Positions 9,009 to 21,491 of a stretch of 64,000 bases of DNA are shown one piece after another. Each line of letters starts with the position of its first letter. Positions within the stretch are counted from its first letter, which is position 1. The notes beneath the pieces are model-generated. The model was not told where the DNA came from. It ran no database searches and worked only from the letters and a program-made list of their open reading frames with translations. The DNA is from Kurthia huakuii LAM0618 (lineage in GTDB: Bacteria > Bacillota > Bacilli > Bacillales_A > Planococcaceae): assembly GCF_000505545.1 (NCBI RefSeq), contig NZ_AYTB01000017.1:124001-188000 (forward strand), in the 5' to 3' direction. The position numbers and the translations under genes are program-made.

Positions 9009-9878
9009 ATGGATTTACATTTACGCCCAATCTATCAAGAACGTGCAAGCGATTCAAATACACTAGGTGTCATTCTCGTTGAAAAAATTGATTCTGTGAG
9101 CCCGATTACCGACAATTTCGATACGGTGCTATTTATTATTACAAAGGATAGCGACAAACCAGTATTTACGAAACATTACGCTTTTGAACAGAAGAAAGCC
9201 GTCATGCATATTATTACGGAAAAACAAATTCAAAAGTGGTTAATTGTTGGCTATAATAAAAAAATCGTCGACTGGCTTTTTTACGGGAAAGTGTTATTTG
9301 ATCGCAATGAATATGTAGAGACATTAAAGAAAAACCTAAAAGATTATCCATTTGAAGGACGTCAAGTAAAGCTCGGCGTTGAATTTGCGAAGATGATTCG
9401 TCGTTATGAAGAGAGTAAAGTGTCATTTGATGCGCGCGATTATTTTGATGCGTACAATCATATGATAGAGGTATTACATCATTTGGCACGCCAAGCAATT
9501 ATTCAACAAGGGCGTTATCCAGAAGTAACCGTATGGAATCAATTGAAAGGTTACAATGTGGAAGTATACAACCTATATGAAAAGTTCATTACGAGCCATA
9601 AAGAGATTAAAGCACGCCTAATTGATATTTTTGAGCTTGTGAAACTCTTAATAGAAGAAAGCATTGACGAAAGTGCACAGCATCTATTAGAAGTAATCGC
9701 ACAACAACCACGCTGGAGTGTGCAACAACTGCATGAACATGAGGAACTAAACATCTATTCGGTTAACTTAGAATTTTTCGTTGAGTTTCTAGTGGAGAAA
9801 GGCTATATTGAGATAGACCGTATTGAGACGAAGAGTCCGGGTGTCTACCATCGCTATTACACAGTAGAAAAAAAGTGA
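9009..9878 (+). CDS. ygxA: Nucleotidyltransferase-like protein YgxA
   Basis: A 289-residue protein matching the YgxA family: an N-terminal nucleotidyltransferase-like domain (to about residue 115), a helical middle region, and a C-terminal winged-helix-like segment (about 225-289). I do not see the canonical GS-x9-DxD active-site motif intact, so enzymatic activity is uncertain. Start ATG follows TTAGGAGGAGAG. Upstream, TTTCAA and TACAAT 17 bases apart (8961-8989) form a plausible promoter. It lies between perR and the rRNA operon exactly as in B. subtilis. Function unknown. Confidence 0.85.
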   Translation: MDLHLRPIYQERASDSNTLGVILVEKIDSVSPITDNFDTVLFIITKDSDKPVFTKHYAFEQKKAVMHIITEKQIQKWLIVGYNKKIVDWLFYGKVLFDRNEYVETLKKNLKDYPFEGRQVKLGVEFAKMIRRYEESKVSFDARDYFDAYNHMIEVLHHLARQAIIQQGRYPEVTVWNQLKGYNVEVYNLYEKFITSHKEIKARLIDIFELVKLLIEESIDESAQHLLEVIAQQPRWSVQQLHEHEELNIYSVNLEFFVEFLVEKGYIEIDRIETKSPGVYHRYYTVEKK

Positions 9879-9888
9879 TAAAAAATGC

Positions 9889-9917
9889 TTGACGTTTATA
9901 AATAACTATTGTATTAT
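9889..9917 (+). promoter_or_regulatory. rRNA promoter P1
   Basis: TTGACG (9889-9894), 17-base spacer, TATTAT (9912-9917): a near-consensus sigma-A promoter. Confidence 0.85.
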
Positions 9918-9988
9918 ATTACTTGTCCTTGAAAAACAGGGCGCTAACAACATAACAAAACGAATGAAAAAAACTTTTTAAAAAGTTG

Positions 9989-10018
9989 TTGACTTCTGAA
10001 AAGTTATGATGATATAAT
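9989..10018 (+). promoter_or_regulatory. rRNA promoter P2
   Basis: TTGACT (9989-9994), 18-base spacer, TATAAT (10013-10018). Tandem promoters about 100 bases apart are the normal Bacillus rrn arrangement. A boxA-like antitermination sequence (CCTTGAAAACTGAAC, near 10053-10067) follows in the leader. Confidence 0.88.
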
Positions 10019-10168
10019 AAATGAGTCGTTAAGATAACGGCGAACGACATGAACCTTGAAAACTGAACAAGCAAGATGTAATCACAATAAATTCGGTTCA
10101 ATTAAGAATCGAAACAAAATGTTATCAAGCAAGATAACGCTAGCAAAGCAAATGAGCTTTCAAACACT

Positions 10169-11731
<1,563 letters not shown>

Positions 11732-11810
11732 ATTATTACGGAATAGATGACTCGGTCATCTACGATTACACTTGCTGTTCAGTTTTGAAGGTTTATGAAT
11801 CTTCTAAAAC

Positions 11811-11826
11811 TTGTTCTTTGAAAACT
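11811..11826 (+). promoter_or_regulatory. boxA-like antitermination site in 16S-23S spacer
   Basis: TTGTTCTTTGAAAACT in the 188-base internal spacer matches the Bacillus rrn boxA region. The spacer contains no tRNA gene. Confidence 0.6.
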
Positions 11827-11915
11827 GGATAAAACGACATTGAAAGTAACAAACAAATTTCTATTATAGATTTTTTATTATTAAGTTTTAATTTTTAGGC
11901 TTAATAACTTATATA

Positions 11916-14844
<2,929 letters not shown>

Positions 14845-14909
14845 ATATACTTTCATGTCACATTTTATCCAGTTTTGAAAGAACAATTATTTTATCATAA
14901 TAAAAAGCA

Positions 14910-14937
14910 TTGACTTTTTACAAGAAGATGATATAAT
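14910..14937 (+). promoter_or_regulatory. Promoter-like sequence between 23S and 5S
   Basis: TTGACT (14910-14915), 16-base spacer, TATAAT (14932-14937); a start site near 14944 would lie about 16 bases before 5S. It closely resembles rrn P2, including the GATGATATAAT context. It could drive 5S and the tRNA cluster independently of the upstream rRNA genes. Activity is not shown. Confidence 0.6.
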
Positions 14938-14959
14938 TATTGTTGTCATTAAGAAAATA

Positions 14960-15075
<116 letters not shown>

Positions 15076-15096
15076 CTGTAATTCTTATTTTATTAT

Positions 15097-15173
15097 TCCG
15101 CTGTAGCTCAGTTGGTAGCAGCATCTGACTGTTAATCAGAGGGTCACAGGTTCGAGTCCTGTCAGCGGAGCCA
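15097..15173 (+). tRNA. tRNA-Asn (GTT)
   Basis: Acceptor TCCGCTG/CAGCGGA, anticodon GTT in CTGTTAA, T-loop GTTCGAGTC, CCA encoded. First of fifteen tRNAs, in the same order as B. subtilis trnD. Confidence 0.95.
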
Positions 15174-15188
15174 TTTTTTTGATATCTC

Positions 15189-15280
15189 GGAGAGTTGTCC
15201 GAGTGGCCGAAGGAGCACGATTGGAAATCGTGTAGGCAGGTAACCCTGTCTCAAGGGTTCAAATCCCTTACTCTCCGCCA
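15189..15280 (+). tRNA. tRNA-Ser (GGA)
   Basis: Class II tRNA with long variable arm; acceptor GGAGAGT/ACTCTCC, anticodon GGA in TTGGAAA, discriminator G, CCA encoded. It is the likely ligand of the T-box at 60183-60488 if that riboswitch reads UCC. Confidence 0.95.
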
Positions 15281-15341
15281 TTGTTCTTCACGACACTCAG
15301 AACTTATTTATATAAATAGAAATTTTAAAAATTTCTCTGAT

Positions 15342-15416
15342 GGCCCCTTGGTCAAGCGGTTAAGACACCGCCCTTTCACGGCGGTAACACGGGTTCGAAT
15401 CCCGTAGGGGTCACCA
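15342..15416 (+). tRNA. tRNA-Glu (TTC)
   Basis: Acceptor GGCCCCT/AGGGGTC, anticodon TTC in CTTTCAC, CCA encoded. Confidence 0.95.
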
Positions 15417-15420
15417 TTTT

Positions 15421-15496
15421 GGAGGATTAGCTCAGCTGGGAGAGCACCTGCCTTACAAGCAGGGGGTCGGCGGTTCGATCCCGTCATCCTCCACCA
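15421..15496 (+). tRNA. tRNA-Val (TAC)
   Basis: Acceptor GGAGGAT/ATCCTCC, anticodon TAC in CTTACAA, CCA encoded. Confidence 0.95.
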
Positions 15497-15515
15497 TTTA
15501 ATTCAATACTATTAT

Positions 15516-15592
<77 letters not shown>

Positions 15593-15594
15593 AT

Positions 15595-15671
15595 GGTCCG
15601 GTAGTTCAGCTGGTTAGAATGCCTGCCTGTCACGCAGGAGGTCGCGGGTTCGAGTCCCGTCCGGACCGCCA
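15595..15671 (+). tRNA. tRNA-Asp (GTC)
   Basis: Acceptor GGTCCGG/CCGGACC, anticodon GTC in CTGTCAC, CCA encoded. Only two bases separate it from tRNA-fMet. Confidence 0.95.
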
Positions 15672-15691
15672 TTTTTTAAAAATTTAATTGT

Positions 15692-15767
15692 GGGTTTGTA
15701 GCTCAGTTGGTAGAGCATTAGATTGAAGCTCTAAGTGTCGGCGGTTCGATTCCGTCCAAACCCACCA
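15692..15767 (+). tRNA. tRNA-Phe (GAA)
   Basis: Acceptor GGGTTTG/CAAACCC, anticodon GAA in TTGAAGC, discriminator A, CCA encoded. Confidence 0.95.
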
Positions 15768-15770
15768 TTT

Positions 15771-15843
<73 letters not shown>

Positions 15844-15851
15844 TATATTTT

Positions 15852-15935
15852 GGAGGGGTAGCGAAGAGGCTAAACGCGGCGGACTGTAAATCCGCTCCTT
15901 CGGGTTCGGCAGTTCGAATCTGCCCCCCTCCACCA
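15852..15935 (+). tRNA. tRNA-Tyr (GTA)
   Basis: Class II tRNA with long variable arm, acceptor GGAGGGG/CCCCTCC, anticodon GTA in CTGTAAA, CCA encoded. Confidence 0.95.
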
Positions 15936-15942
15936 TTTTTAC

Positions 15943-16016
15943 AGGGGCATAGTTCAACGGTAGAATAGAGGTCTCCAAAACCTTTGGTGTGGGTTCGATT
16001 CCTACTGCCCCTGCCA
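15943..16016 (+). tRNA. tRNA-Trp (CCA)
   Basis: Acceptor AGGGGCA/TGCCCCT, anticodon CCA in CTCCAAA, 3' CCA encoded. Confidence 0.95.
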
Positions 16017-16040
16017 ATGTAATTAAACTTATAATGTTCA

Positions 16041-16061
16041 GGTGATTACTTTTTAATCACC
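16041..16061. other. Hairpin inside the tRNA cluster
   Basis: Perfect eight-base stem GGTGATTA/TAATCACC with a five-base loop, in the largest gap of the cluster (66 bases between tRNA-Trp and tRNA-His). No T run follows, so it is not a standard terminator; a processing site is possible. Confidence 0.55.
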
Positions 16062-16082
16062 AGACAAACATAATAATGTAAT

Positions 16083-16159
16083 GGCGATTGTGGTGAAGTG
16101 GTTAACACACCGGATTGTGGTTCCGGCATTCGTGGGTTCGATCCCCATCAGTCGCCCCA
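16083..16159 (+). tRNA. tRNA-His (GTG)
   Basis: Anticodon GTG in TTGTGGT; the extra 5' G (position -1) facing C73 that is specific to tRNA-His is present. CCA encoded. Confidence 0.95.
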
Positions 16160-16163
16160 TTAT

Positions 16164-16238
16164 TGGGGTATAGCCAAGCGGTAAGGCAACGGATTTTGAT
16201 TCCGTCATGCCCAGGTTCGAATCCTGGTACCCCAGCCA
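16164..16238 (+). tRNA. tRNA-Gln (TTG)
   Basis: Acceptor TGGGGTA/TACCCCA, anticodon TTG in TTTTGAT, CCA encoded. Confidence 0.95.
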
Positions 16239-16241
16239 TAT

Positions 16242-16316
16242 GCGGAAGTAGTTCAGTGGTAGAACATCACCTTGCCAAGGTGGGGGTCGCGAGTTCGAAC
16301 CTCGTCTTCCGCTCCA
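16242..16316 (+). tRNA. tRNA-Gly (GCC)
   Basis: Acceptor GCGGAAG/CTTCCGC, anticodon GCC in TTGCCAA, CCA encoded. Confidence 0.95.
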
Positions 16317-16345
16317 ATTTTTAAAATTTTATATTTTTTAATGAT

Positions 16346-16419
16346 GGCGGCATAGCCAAGTGGTAAGGCACAGGTCTGCAACACCTCTACCACCGGTTCA
16401 AATCCGGTTGCCGCCTCCA
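16346..16419 (+). tRNA. tRNA-Cys (GCA)
   Basis: Acceptor GGCGGCA/TGCCGCC, anticodon GCA in CTGCAAC, CCA encoded. Confidence 0.95.
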
Positions 16420-16449
16420 TTTTTTTATTTACTTTAACTTTTATATTAT

Positions 16450-16531
16450 GCCGGTGTGGCGGAATTGGCAGACGCGCACGACTCAAAATCGTGTTCCGTA
16501 AGGAGTGTCGGTTCGATCCCGACCACCGGTA
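16450..16531 (+). tRNA. tRNA-Leu (CAA), CCA not encoded
   Basis: Class II tRNA; acceptor GCCGGTG/CACCGGT, anticodon CAA in CTCAAAA. The end reads ATCA instead of ACCA, so CCA must be added. B. subtilis trnD ends with two Leu tRNAs; here only this one is present. Confidence 0.92.
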
Positions 16532-16544
16532 TCAAGGTTTATAT

Positions 16545-16578
16545 AGACTCTAATCCATTGCGATTAGAGTCTTTTTTT
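16545..16578 (+). terminator. Terminator of the rrn-tRNA operon
   Basis: AGACTCTAATC (16545-16555) pairs perfectly with GATTAGAGTCT (16562-16572), followed by seven T residues. Confidence 0.93.
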
Positions 16579-16698
16579 ATGAAATTTAACATTTTCCTTA
16601 TTATGTAAAAATGCTATATTTGAAGAAATATTCTAACATAGTGTATAGTCCAAGTACAAGATTAATAAGTTGAGCAATTTCATGTAAAGGAGCGTTTC

Positions 16699-17430
16699 AT
16701 GGAAAAATTATTTACACGAGCACAGCAACAACAGCAGTTTGAGTTAGCACAACAAGCTTTTGAGCGTGGGGATTATGATGCAGCTGAGCCACTTTTTCGT
16801 CTTGTTATCGAAAGTTCATTTCAGCACAATGACTTAGATACGTATGTGTCGGCGATAGTGTGGCTTGAACGTATTTTAGTAAATACGAGTCGCATTGCAG
16901 AGTTACATCAGTATATTATTTTAGTGAATCCATTGATTGATCGGTATGGTTATGAAGAAATTAAGGAACGTCACGAGTTAAATAAAATTATTTTTAATAT
17001 ATACAATCGTATTGGCAAACCAGTAGAAGCTTATGAAAAGTTGCTAGCGGACCTCTCAACAAAAAATTATACAGATTTAAAGTGTGCCGTTGCCAATAAT
17101 TTAATGTACTATTTTGTAGATACAAAAAAATATGACGAAGGGCTGCGCCTCCATTATCAAATACGTGCACTTTATGAAAAAAATACAGATGTCGGTCAAA
17201 TGGCGCGTTATATGTTTTGGATTTATTCATTTGAGTTATTTTATTTGAATAAAGATTATGCGGAATGTCGTGCGATTTTAATGCTATTGCAACAGCAAGA
17301 TATGATTGTCGAAAGTTTTCATTTTATGTACCCGATTTGTCAGGGGCTATTAGAGAGTCAAATAGGTTCGCTTGAGAAGGCATTCAGTTATTTTGATATG
17401 AGGCAAAAGTCAATCGTGGGCAAGTCGTAA
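16699..17430 (+). CDS. TPR-like helical protein, possibly a truncated regulator
   Basis: A 243-residue soluble protein with no signal peptide or catalytic motif. The sequence is made of amphipathic helix pairs; two read as tetratricopeptide units (QAFERGDYDAAEPLFRLVI, about 26-44, and VDTKKYDEGLRLHYQ, about 146-160). It has an AAAGGAG ribosome site and its own terminator. It stops right after a TPR-like unit, FDMRQKS. In related bacteria, TPR arrays of this kind often precede a signalling output domain such as GGDEF, so this could be a truncated sensor, but no remnant follows. I do not recognise a specific family. Confidence 0.7.
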   Translation: MEKLFTRAQQQQQFELAQQAFERGDYDAAEPLFRLVIESSFQHNDLDTYVSAIVWLERILVNTSRIAELHQYIILVNPLIDRYGYEEIKERHELNKIIFNIYNRIGKPVEAYEKLLADLSTKNYTDLKCAVANNLMYYFVDTKKYDEGLRLHYQIRALYEKNTDVGQMARYMFWIYSFELFYLNKDYAECRAILMLLQQQDMIVESFHFMYPICQGLLESQIGSLEKAFSYFDMRQKSIVGKS

Positions 17431-17442
17431 TTAAAACGATGT

Positions 17443-17473
17443 AAAAAAAAGAGAGGAGCTCCTCTCTTTTTTT
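17443..17473. terminator. Bidirectional terminator
   Basis: Near-perfect palindrome: A run, GAGAGGAGCTCCTCTC, T run. It serves both the TPR gene and the convergent hydrolase gene. Confidence 0.85.
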
Positions 17474-18155
17474 AATGGTGACAAGCCTCAACAAAAGCGT
17501 GAAACAATTGGCTAGATGCTTCGTCGTGCAATTCTTCTGGATGCCACTGTACACCAACGCAAAATGGCTCGTCGGGGTGTTCAATCGCTTCAATGACGCC
17601 ATCACTCGTTGTTGCACTGACGATGAGCGCGGGTGCGACGTCTTTAACAGACTGATGATGGAATGAATTTGTCATGATCGAGTCACTATGAACAATGGCA
17701 GCAAGTTTTGTTTGTGCCACAACATGAACTGTATGAATGTGTGTTGCACGGCTAGAAGCTTGTTTATGCTGGATGGTTTGTGGCAATTGACTCGGAATAT
17801 CTTGATAAACGGAACCGCCAAGTGCGACGTTTAAAACTTGTGCCCCGCGGCAAATTGCTAGCAGCGGCATTTGTTGTGAGAGCGCTGCATTAATTGCTGC
17901 AATGTCGCTTTCATCACGCGTTATATCGACATAACCAAGCGCGCGATGCGGCTCTTCATCAAAAAACTTCGGGTGAATATCATCGCCGCCGATAACGAGC
18001 AGGCCATCAAGACGTGAAATAATGGCCCCGATTGGCGTAGTATTTGGGATGCATAGCGGTACGCCACCTGCTGCTAAAATGGATTCGATATAGCGCTGGT
18101 TAAGCTGCTGTGCCCCTTTTACAGGTTGCATGGTGATACCGATAATTGGTTTCAT
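17472..18155 (-). CDS. Gamma-glutamyl-GABA hydrolase-like class I amidotransferase (peptidase C26)
   Basis: A 227-residue class I glutamine amidotransferase-fold hydrolase related to PuuD. The nucleophile Cys102 is in LAICRGAQVLNV, and His205 and Glu207 complete the triad in WHPEEL. The GGDDIHP motif near residues 57-63 is typical of the PuuD/YvdE branch, which hydrolyses gamma-glutamyl bonds. The ATG at 18155 is chosen over one at 18161 because GGAGG ends directly before the latter. It diverges from ldcA, so a role in gamma-glutamyl peptides next to murein-peptide genes is plausible but inferred. Confidence 0.88.
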   Translation of the reverse strand: MKPIIGITMQPVKGAQQLNQRYIESILAAGGVPLCIPNTTPIGAIISRLDGLLVIGGDDIHPKFFDEEPHRALGYVDITRDESDIAAINAALSQQMPLLAICRGAQVLNVALGGSVYQDIPSQLPQTIQHKQASSRATHIHTVHVVAQTKLAAIVHSDSIMTNSFHHQSVKDVAPALIVSATTSDGVIEAIEHPDEPFCVGVQWHPEELHDEASSQLFHAFVEACHH

Positions 18156-18275
18156 GAACATTCCTCCATTTCCTTTTTTTAACTATAACTGATTTCAACA
18201 ATGAAAAAAAGTGTCAGCAAGTCGCTTTTTTGATACAGTTAAAGAGGAAGTAAACGATAAAAGGAGTTTTCATCA

Positions 18276-19196
18276 ATGAGAACAAGACCAGCACATTTAC
18301 AACAGGGCGATTTAGTCGGTATCGTCGCTTTATCAACACCGCCAAATATGGACAATGTCACGCGCGGCTTGCGTTATTTAGAAGAGCTTGGCTTGCGTTA
18401 TGTATTGGGCGATAGCATTCAAAAGCATGTGCATTATTTTGCCGGCTCAGACCGTGACCGTGCGCGTGATTTTGAAGCGATGGTAGAAAATCCTGAAATT
18501 AAGGCTATTTTCTGTGCGAGTGGCGGCTACGGAGCAGCGCGTGTAGCCGATAAAATCGATTATATGCTATTAGAAGAAAATCCGAAAATTTTCTGGGGTT
18601 TTTCAGATTTAACATTTTTACACACTGCGATTGGACAACTAAGCAACTTAGTAACATTTCATGGACCGACCATTTCAAGTATCGGCCATGATGATGTGCC
18701 AGAACGTACAAAAATGATGTTTAAGCAGTTGTTCGCACCAGCGGAGATTTACTATGATAAAAACATTTCGAAGCTAACAACGATTCATGAAGGGCGCGTG
18801 CGTGGACAACTCGTTGGTGGTAACTTAACGCGTATCGTCAACAGCATCGGCACAAAATTTGAGTTAGATACGACAAACAAAGTGTTATTGATTGAAGATA
18901 TCGGCTTAGAGCCAGCGCAAATTGATGAATTGCTCAATCAATTAAAGCAGTCGCGTAAATTAGAGCAAGCGTCGGGTATTGTTATCGGTGATTTTACATT
19001 GGCGGAGCCACGCGACTATACAGATTCACCGTCGCTTGATGCGCTGTTTGATGAATATTTTGCCCATATTAATAAACCGGTCGTTAGTGGCTTTAAAATT
19101 GGTCACGAACGCTTAAATGTTGCATTGCCGCTAGGCGTCGATGTTATTTTAGATGCTGATGAAAAATATTTAGCTGTTTTACCGGGCGTAGAATAG
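18276..19196 (+). CDS. ldcA: Muramoyltetrapeptide LD-carboxypeptidase (peptidase S66)
   Basis: A 306-residue serine LD-carboxypeptidase that removes the terminal D-Ala from murein tetrapeptides in the cytoplasm. The S66 triad is visible: Ser110 in WGFSDLT, Glu207 in LLIEDIGLEP and His277 in FKIGHERL; GGNLTRI forms the binding loop. It corresponds to YkfA, first gene of the B. subtilis ykfABCD murein-peptide operon. MccF-type immunity proteins share the fold, but the neighbours ykfB and ykfC favour peptide recycling. A small hairpin terminator follows, so ykfBC may have a separate promoter. Confidence 0.92.
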   Translation: MRTRPAHLQQGDLVGIVALSTPPNMDNVTRGLRYLEELGLRYVLGDSIQKHVHYFAGSDRDRARDFEAMVENPEIKAIFCASGGYGAARVADKIDYMLLEENPKIFWGFSDLTFLHTAIGQLSNLVTFHGPTISSIGHDDVPERTKMMFKQLFAPAEIYYDKNISKLTTIHEGRVRGQLVGGNLTRIVNSIGTKFELDTTNKVLLIEDIGLEPAQIDELLNQLKQSRKLEQASGIVIGDFTLAEPRDYTDSPSLDALFDEYFAHINKPVVSGFKIGHERLNVALPLGVDVILDADEKYLAVLPGVE

Positions 19197-19200
19197 TGAT

Positions 19201-19229
19201 TAGGGCTTGCTTATGCAAGTCTTTTTCTA
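19201..19229 (+). terminator. Terminator after ldcA
   Basis: GGCTTGC/GCAAGTC stem with TTAT loop and a T run. Confidence 0.7.
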
Positions 19230-19294
19230 TGCAGTGAATTTGTAAAATTGCGAAAATTACGATACGCTTAAAGAAAGAGTAGGGAGATGAGCGC

Positions 19295-20371
19295 ATGATT
19301 ATTCAACAAATTAACACGACAAAAAAAGCCGTACCACTCGTTAAACCGTTTAAAACGGCGTTGCGTACGGTCACGGTAGCAGAAGCAATCTATGTGGAAA
19401 TCACGCTTGATAATGGCTTGAAAGGCTATGGCGAAGCACCACCAACACATGTCGTGACCGGAGACTCGGTGGCGAGTATTCAATTTGCGATTGAAGAAGT
19501 GTTTGCGCCGCAATTAATTGGTCAAGATTTACGTTATAGCGATCATGTTTTTCATCTTTTACATAACGCGATGGTGCGTAACACAAGTGCAAAAGCGGCG
19601 CTTGATATGGCGCTCTATGATTTATTAGCGCAAGCTGCCAATATGCCACTCTATCAATTTTTAGGTGGCGCACGTCAAGAGCTTAAAACCGATTTTACGG
19701 TAAGTGTTAATGAGCCAGCAGAAATGGCCGCCGATGCACAGCGTTACGTTGAAAGCGGTTTTGATGTCTTAAAAATTAAAGTCGGTATCGGTAGCCCCGA
19801 AGATGATATTCGCCGCATTCAAGCGATTCGACAAGCTGTCACAGATGATGTTGTACTGCGCTTAGACGCCAATCAAGGCTGGTCAGCGAAAGATGCGGTG
19901 CGTATTATTGGCCGCATGGAAGACTTGGATTTAGGAATCGAATTTATTGAGCAACCTGTGCCAGCGCATGATATTGATGGCTTGGCCTATGTCACAAATC
20001 ATACGCTACTACCGATTATGGCCGATGAAAGTGTCTTTTCGTTATATGATGCACGTCGCATTATTGAAGGGCGCGCCGCAGATATGTTTAACATTAAGCT
20101 GATGAAAGCAGGCGGTATTTACGAAGCGCTAAAAATCAATGCGCTCGCACAAAGCTATGATATGACTTGTATGGTCGGCAGTATGATTGAAACGAAGCTT
20201 GGCGTCACAGCAGCAGCGCATTTTGCTGCAAGTCAATCGAATATTTTATATTACGATTTTGATGCGCCGCTCATGCTAAACGAAGAGACGATTGAGGGCG
20301 GGATACAGTATGATGGTAGCCGCATCACGTTTACCGATGCACGAGGACTAGGAATTGGGGGAATGAAGTAA
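19295..20371 (+). CDS. ykfB: L-Ala-D/L-Glu epimerase
   Basis: A 358-residue enolase-superfamily (muconate lactonising subgroup) dipeptide epimerase converting L-Ala-D-Glu to L-Ala-L-Glu, the third step of murein peptide recycling. The catalytic lysines Lys162 (LKIKVG) and Lys268 (NIKLMK) and the magnesium ligands Asp191, Glu219 and Asp244 fall at the numbering known for the B. subtilis enzyme. Its TAA overlaps the ykfC ATG by one base, indicating translational coupling. Cytoplasmic. Confidence 0.95.
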   Translation: MIIQQINTTKKAVPLVKPFKTALRTVTVAEAIYVEITLDNGLKGYGEAPPTHVVTGDSVASIQFAIEEVFAPQLIGQDLRYSDHVFHLLHNAMVRNTSAKAALDMALYDLLAQAANMPLYQFLGGARQELKTDFTVSVNEPAEMAADAQRYVESGFDVLKIKVGIGSPEDDIRRIQAIRQAVTDDVVLRLDANQGWSAKDAVRIIGRMEDLDLGIEFIEQPVPAHDIDGLAYVTNHTLLPIMADESVFSLYDARRIIEGRAADMFNIKLMKAGGIYEALKINALAQSYDMTCMVGSMIETKLGVTAAAHFAASQSNILYYDFDAPLMLNEETIEGGIQYDGSRITFTDARGLGIGGMK

Positions 20372-21276
20372 TGTCAACATTAGCAATTGTTAACGTACCG
20401 GTCGCAACACTATGGACGTCACCAGAAAAAGCACGTGATATAGATGCCGCAGCTTTAACGAATCCACAAACGTTGAATAAATGGCTCGAACAACTACCGA
20501 AACCTGAGCGCCTTGATTTATGTGATAACAATCGCATTCAGTCGCAAGTACTATACGGGGAATATGTACTAATCGATGAACAGCAAGACGGCTGGGCAAA
20601 AGTATGTGTCGTTCATCAAAAGAGTAAAAAAGATGAACGTGGCTATCCAGGTTATATCCCAACAGCGCAACTGCAAGAAGCAACGGTACAAACGAGCGAG
20701 CGTTATGTGATTGTCACAGCTCCGCGCGCGCAACTTTGGCAGCATGGCAAGCCAACGATTGTCGTATCATTTAATACGATGTTGCCGTATATTGTCGAGG
20801 ATGATAAACATTTCACCGTAGAAACACCACACGGGACGCAGCAAATCTTAAAGGCGCAAGCAACGGTTACTGCATCAAATGCTGTTGGTAATCCAGGCAC
20901 GATGGCACAAGCTGTACAGCATGGTCTGGCGTTTTTAGATTTACCTTATTTATGGGGTGGCATGAGCTCGTATGGTTACGATTGTTCAGGATTCACGTAT
21001 CAAATGGCGCGTTCGGTCGGCATTTTAATGTCGCGTGATGCCGATGAACAGGCAACCGAGGGCAAGGAAGTCAATCATCTAGACCGCTCGACATGGCAAG
21101 TTGGCGATGTCATATTCTTCTCGGATGAACCTGGCGTGAAGCCGGTGCGTCATGTCGGTTTTTATTTTGGCGATGGCCAAATTCTTCATTCGCATTCAAC
21201 GGGTTTACCTGTCGAGATTTTGCCGCTTGAAGGGTCGAAATTAGATAACGAAGTGTGCGCAGTGCGTCGCTTCTAA
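20371..21276 (+). CDS. ykfC: Gamma-D-glutamyl-L-diamino acid endopeptidase (NlpC/P60)
   Basis: A 301-residue YkfC-type enzyme cutting the gamma-D-Glu-diaminopimelate bond of free murein peptides. Two SH3-like domains (about 1-170) precede an NlpC/P60 domain with Cys205 (YDCSGF), His261 (VRHVGF) and His273 (ILHSHS). There is no signal peptide, which agrees with cytoplasmic recycling rather than wall hydrolysis. Coupled to ykfB. B. subtilis continues with an ABC ATPase gene (ykfD) that is missing here; the opp operons at 42.8-54.4 kb could supply uptake. Confidence 0.93.
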   Translation: MSTLAIVNVPVATLWTSPEKARDIDAAALTNPQTLNKWLEQLPKPERLDLCDNNRIQSQVLYGEYVLIDEQQDGWAKVCVVHQKSKKDERGYPGYIPTAQLQEATVQTSERYVIVTAPRAQLWQHGKPTIVVSFNTMLPYIVEDDKHFTVETPHGTQQILKAQATVTASNAVGNPGTMAQAVQHGLAFLDLPYLWGGMSSYGYDCSGFTYQMARSVGILMSRDADEQATEGKEVNHLDRSTWQVGDVIFFSDEPGVKPVRHVGFYFGDGQILHSHSTGLPVEILPLEGSKLDNEVCAVRRF

Positions 21277-21278
21277 CT

Positions 21279-21320
21279 AAAAAAGGATGGTTACTCCAAA
21301 GCGGAGCACCATCCTTTTTT
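21279..21320 (+). terminator. Terminator after ykfC
   Basis: AAAAAGGATGGT/ACCATCCTTTTTT stem with an inner CTCC/GGAG extension. Confidence 0.88.
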
Positions 21321-21491
21321 CATTGGACTGCTTTTTTAAGACTACACAAATTGGATACATGGCCATGTCCTTGGTTGGTAAGTGGTCATTGGTCACGTTG
21401 TAACTGGGAAAGAGTTATTGGTTTGCATATACCTAGAAAGGTTTTTAAAGCAGCGACAATGCCTCGATAAGGACTCTCATCTTATCGAAGG

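Noticed and set aside
21255-21470. 71-codon plus-strand frame after ykfC
   Set aside because: It starts inside ykfC, runs through the terminator hairpin and has no ribosome site.
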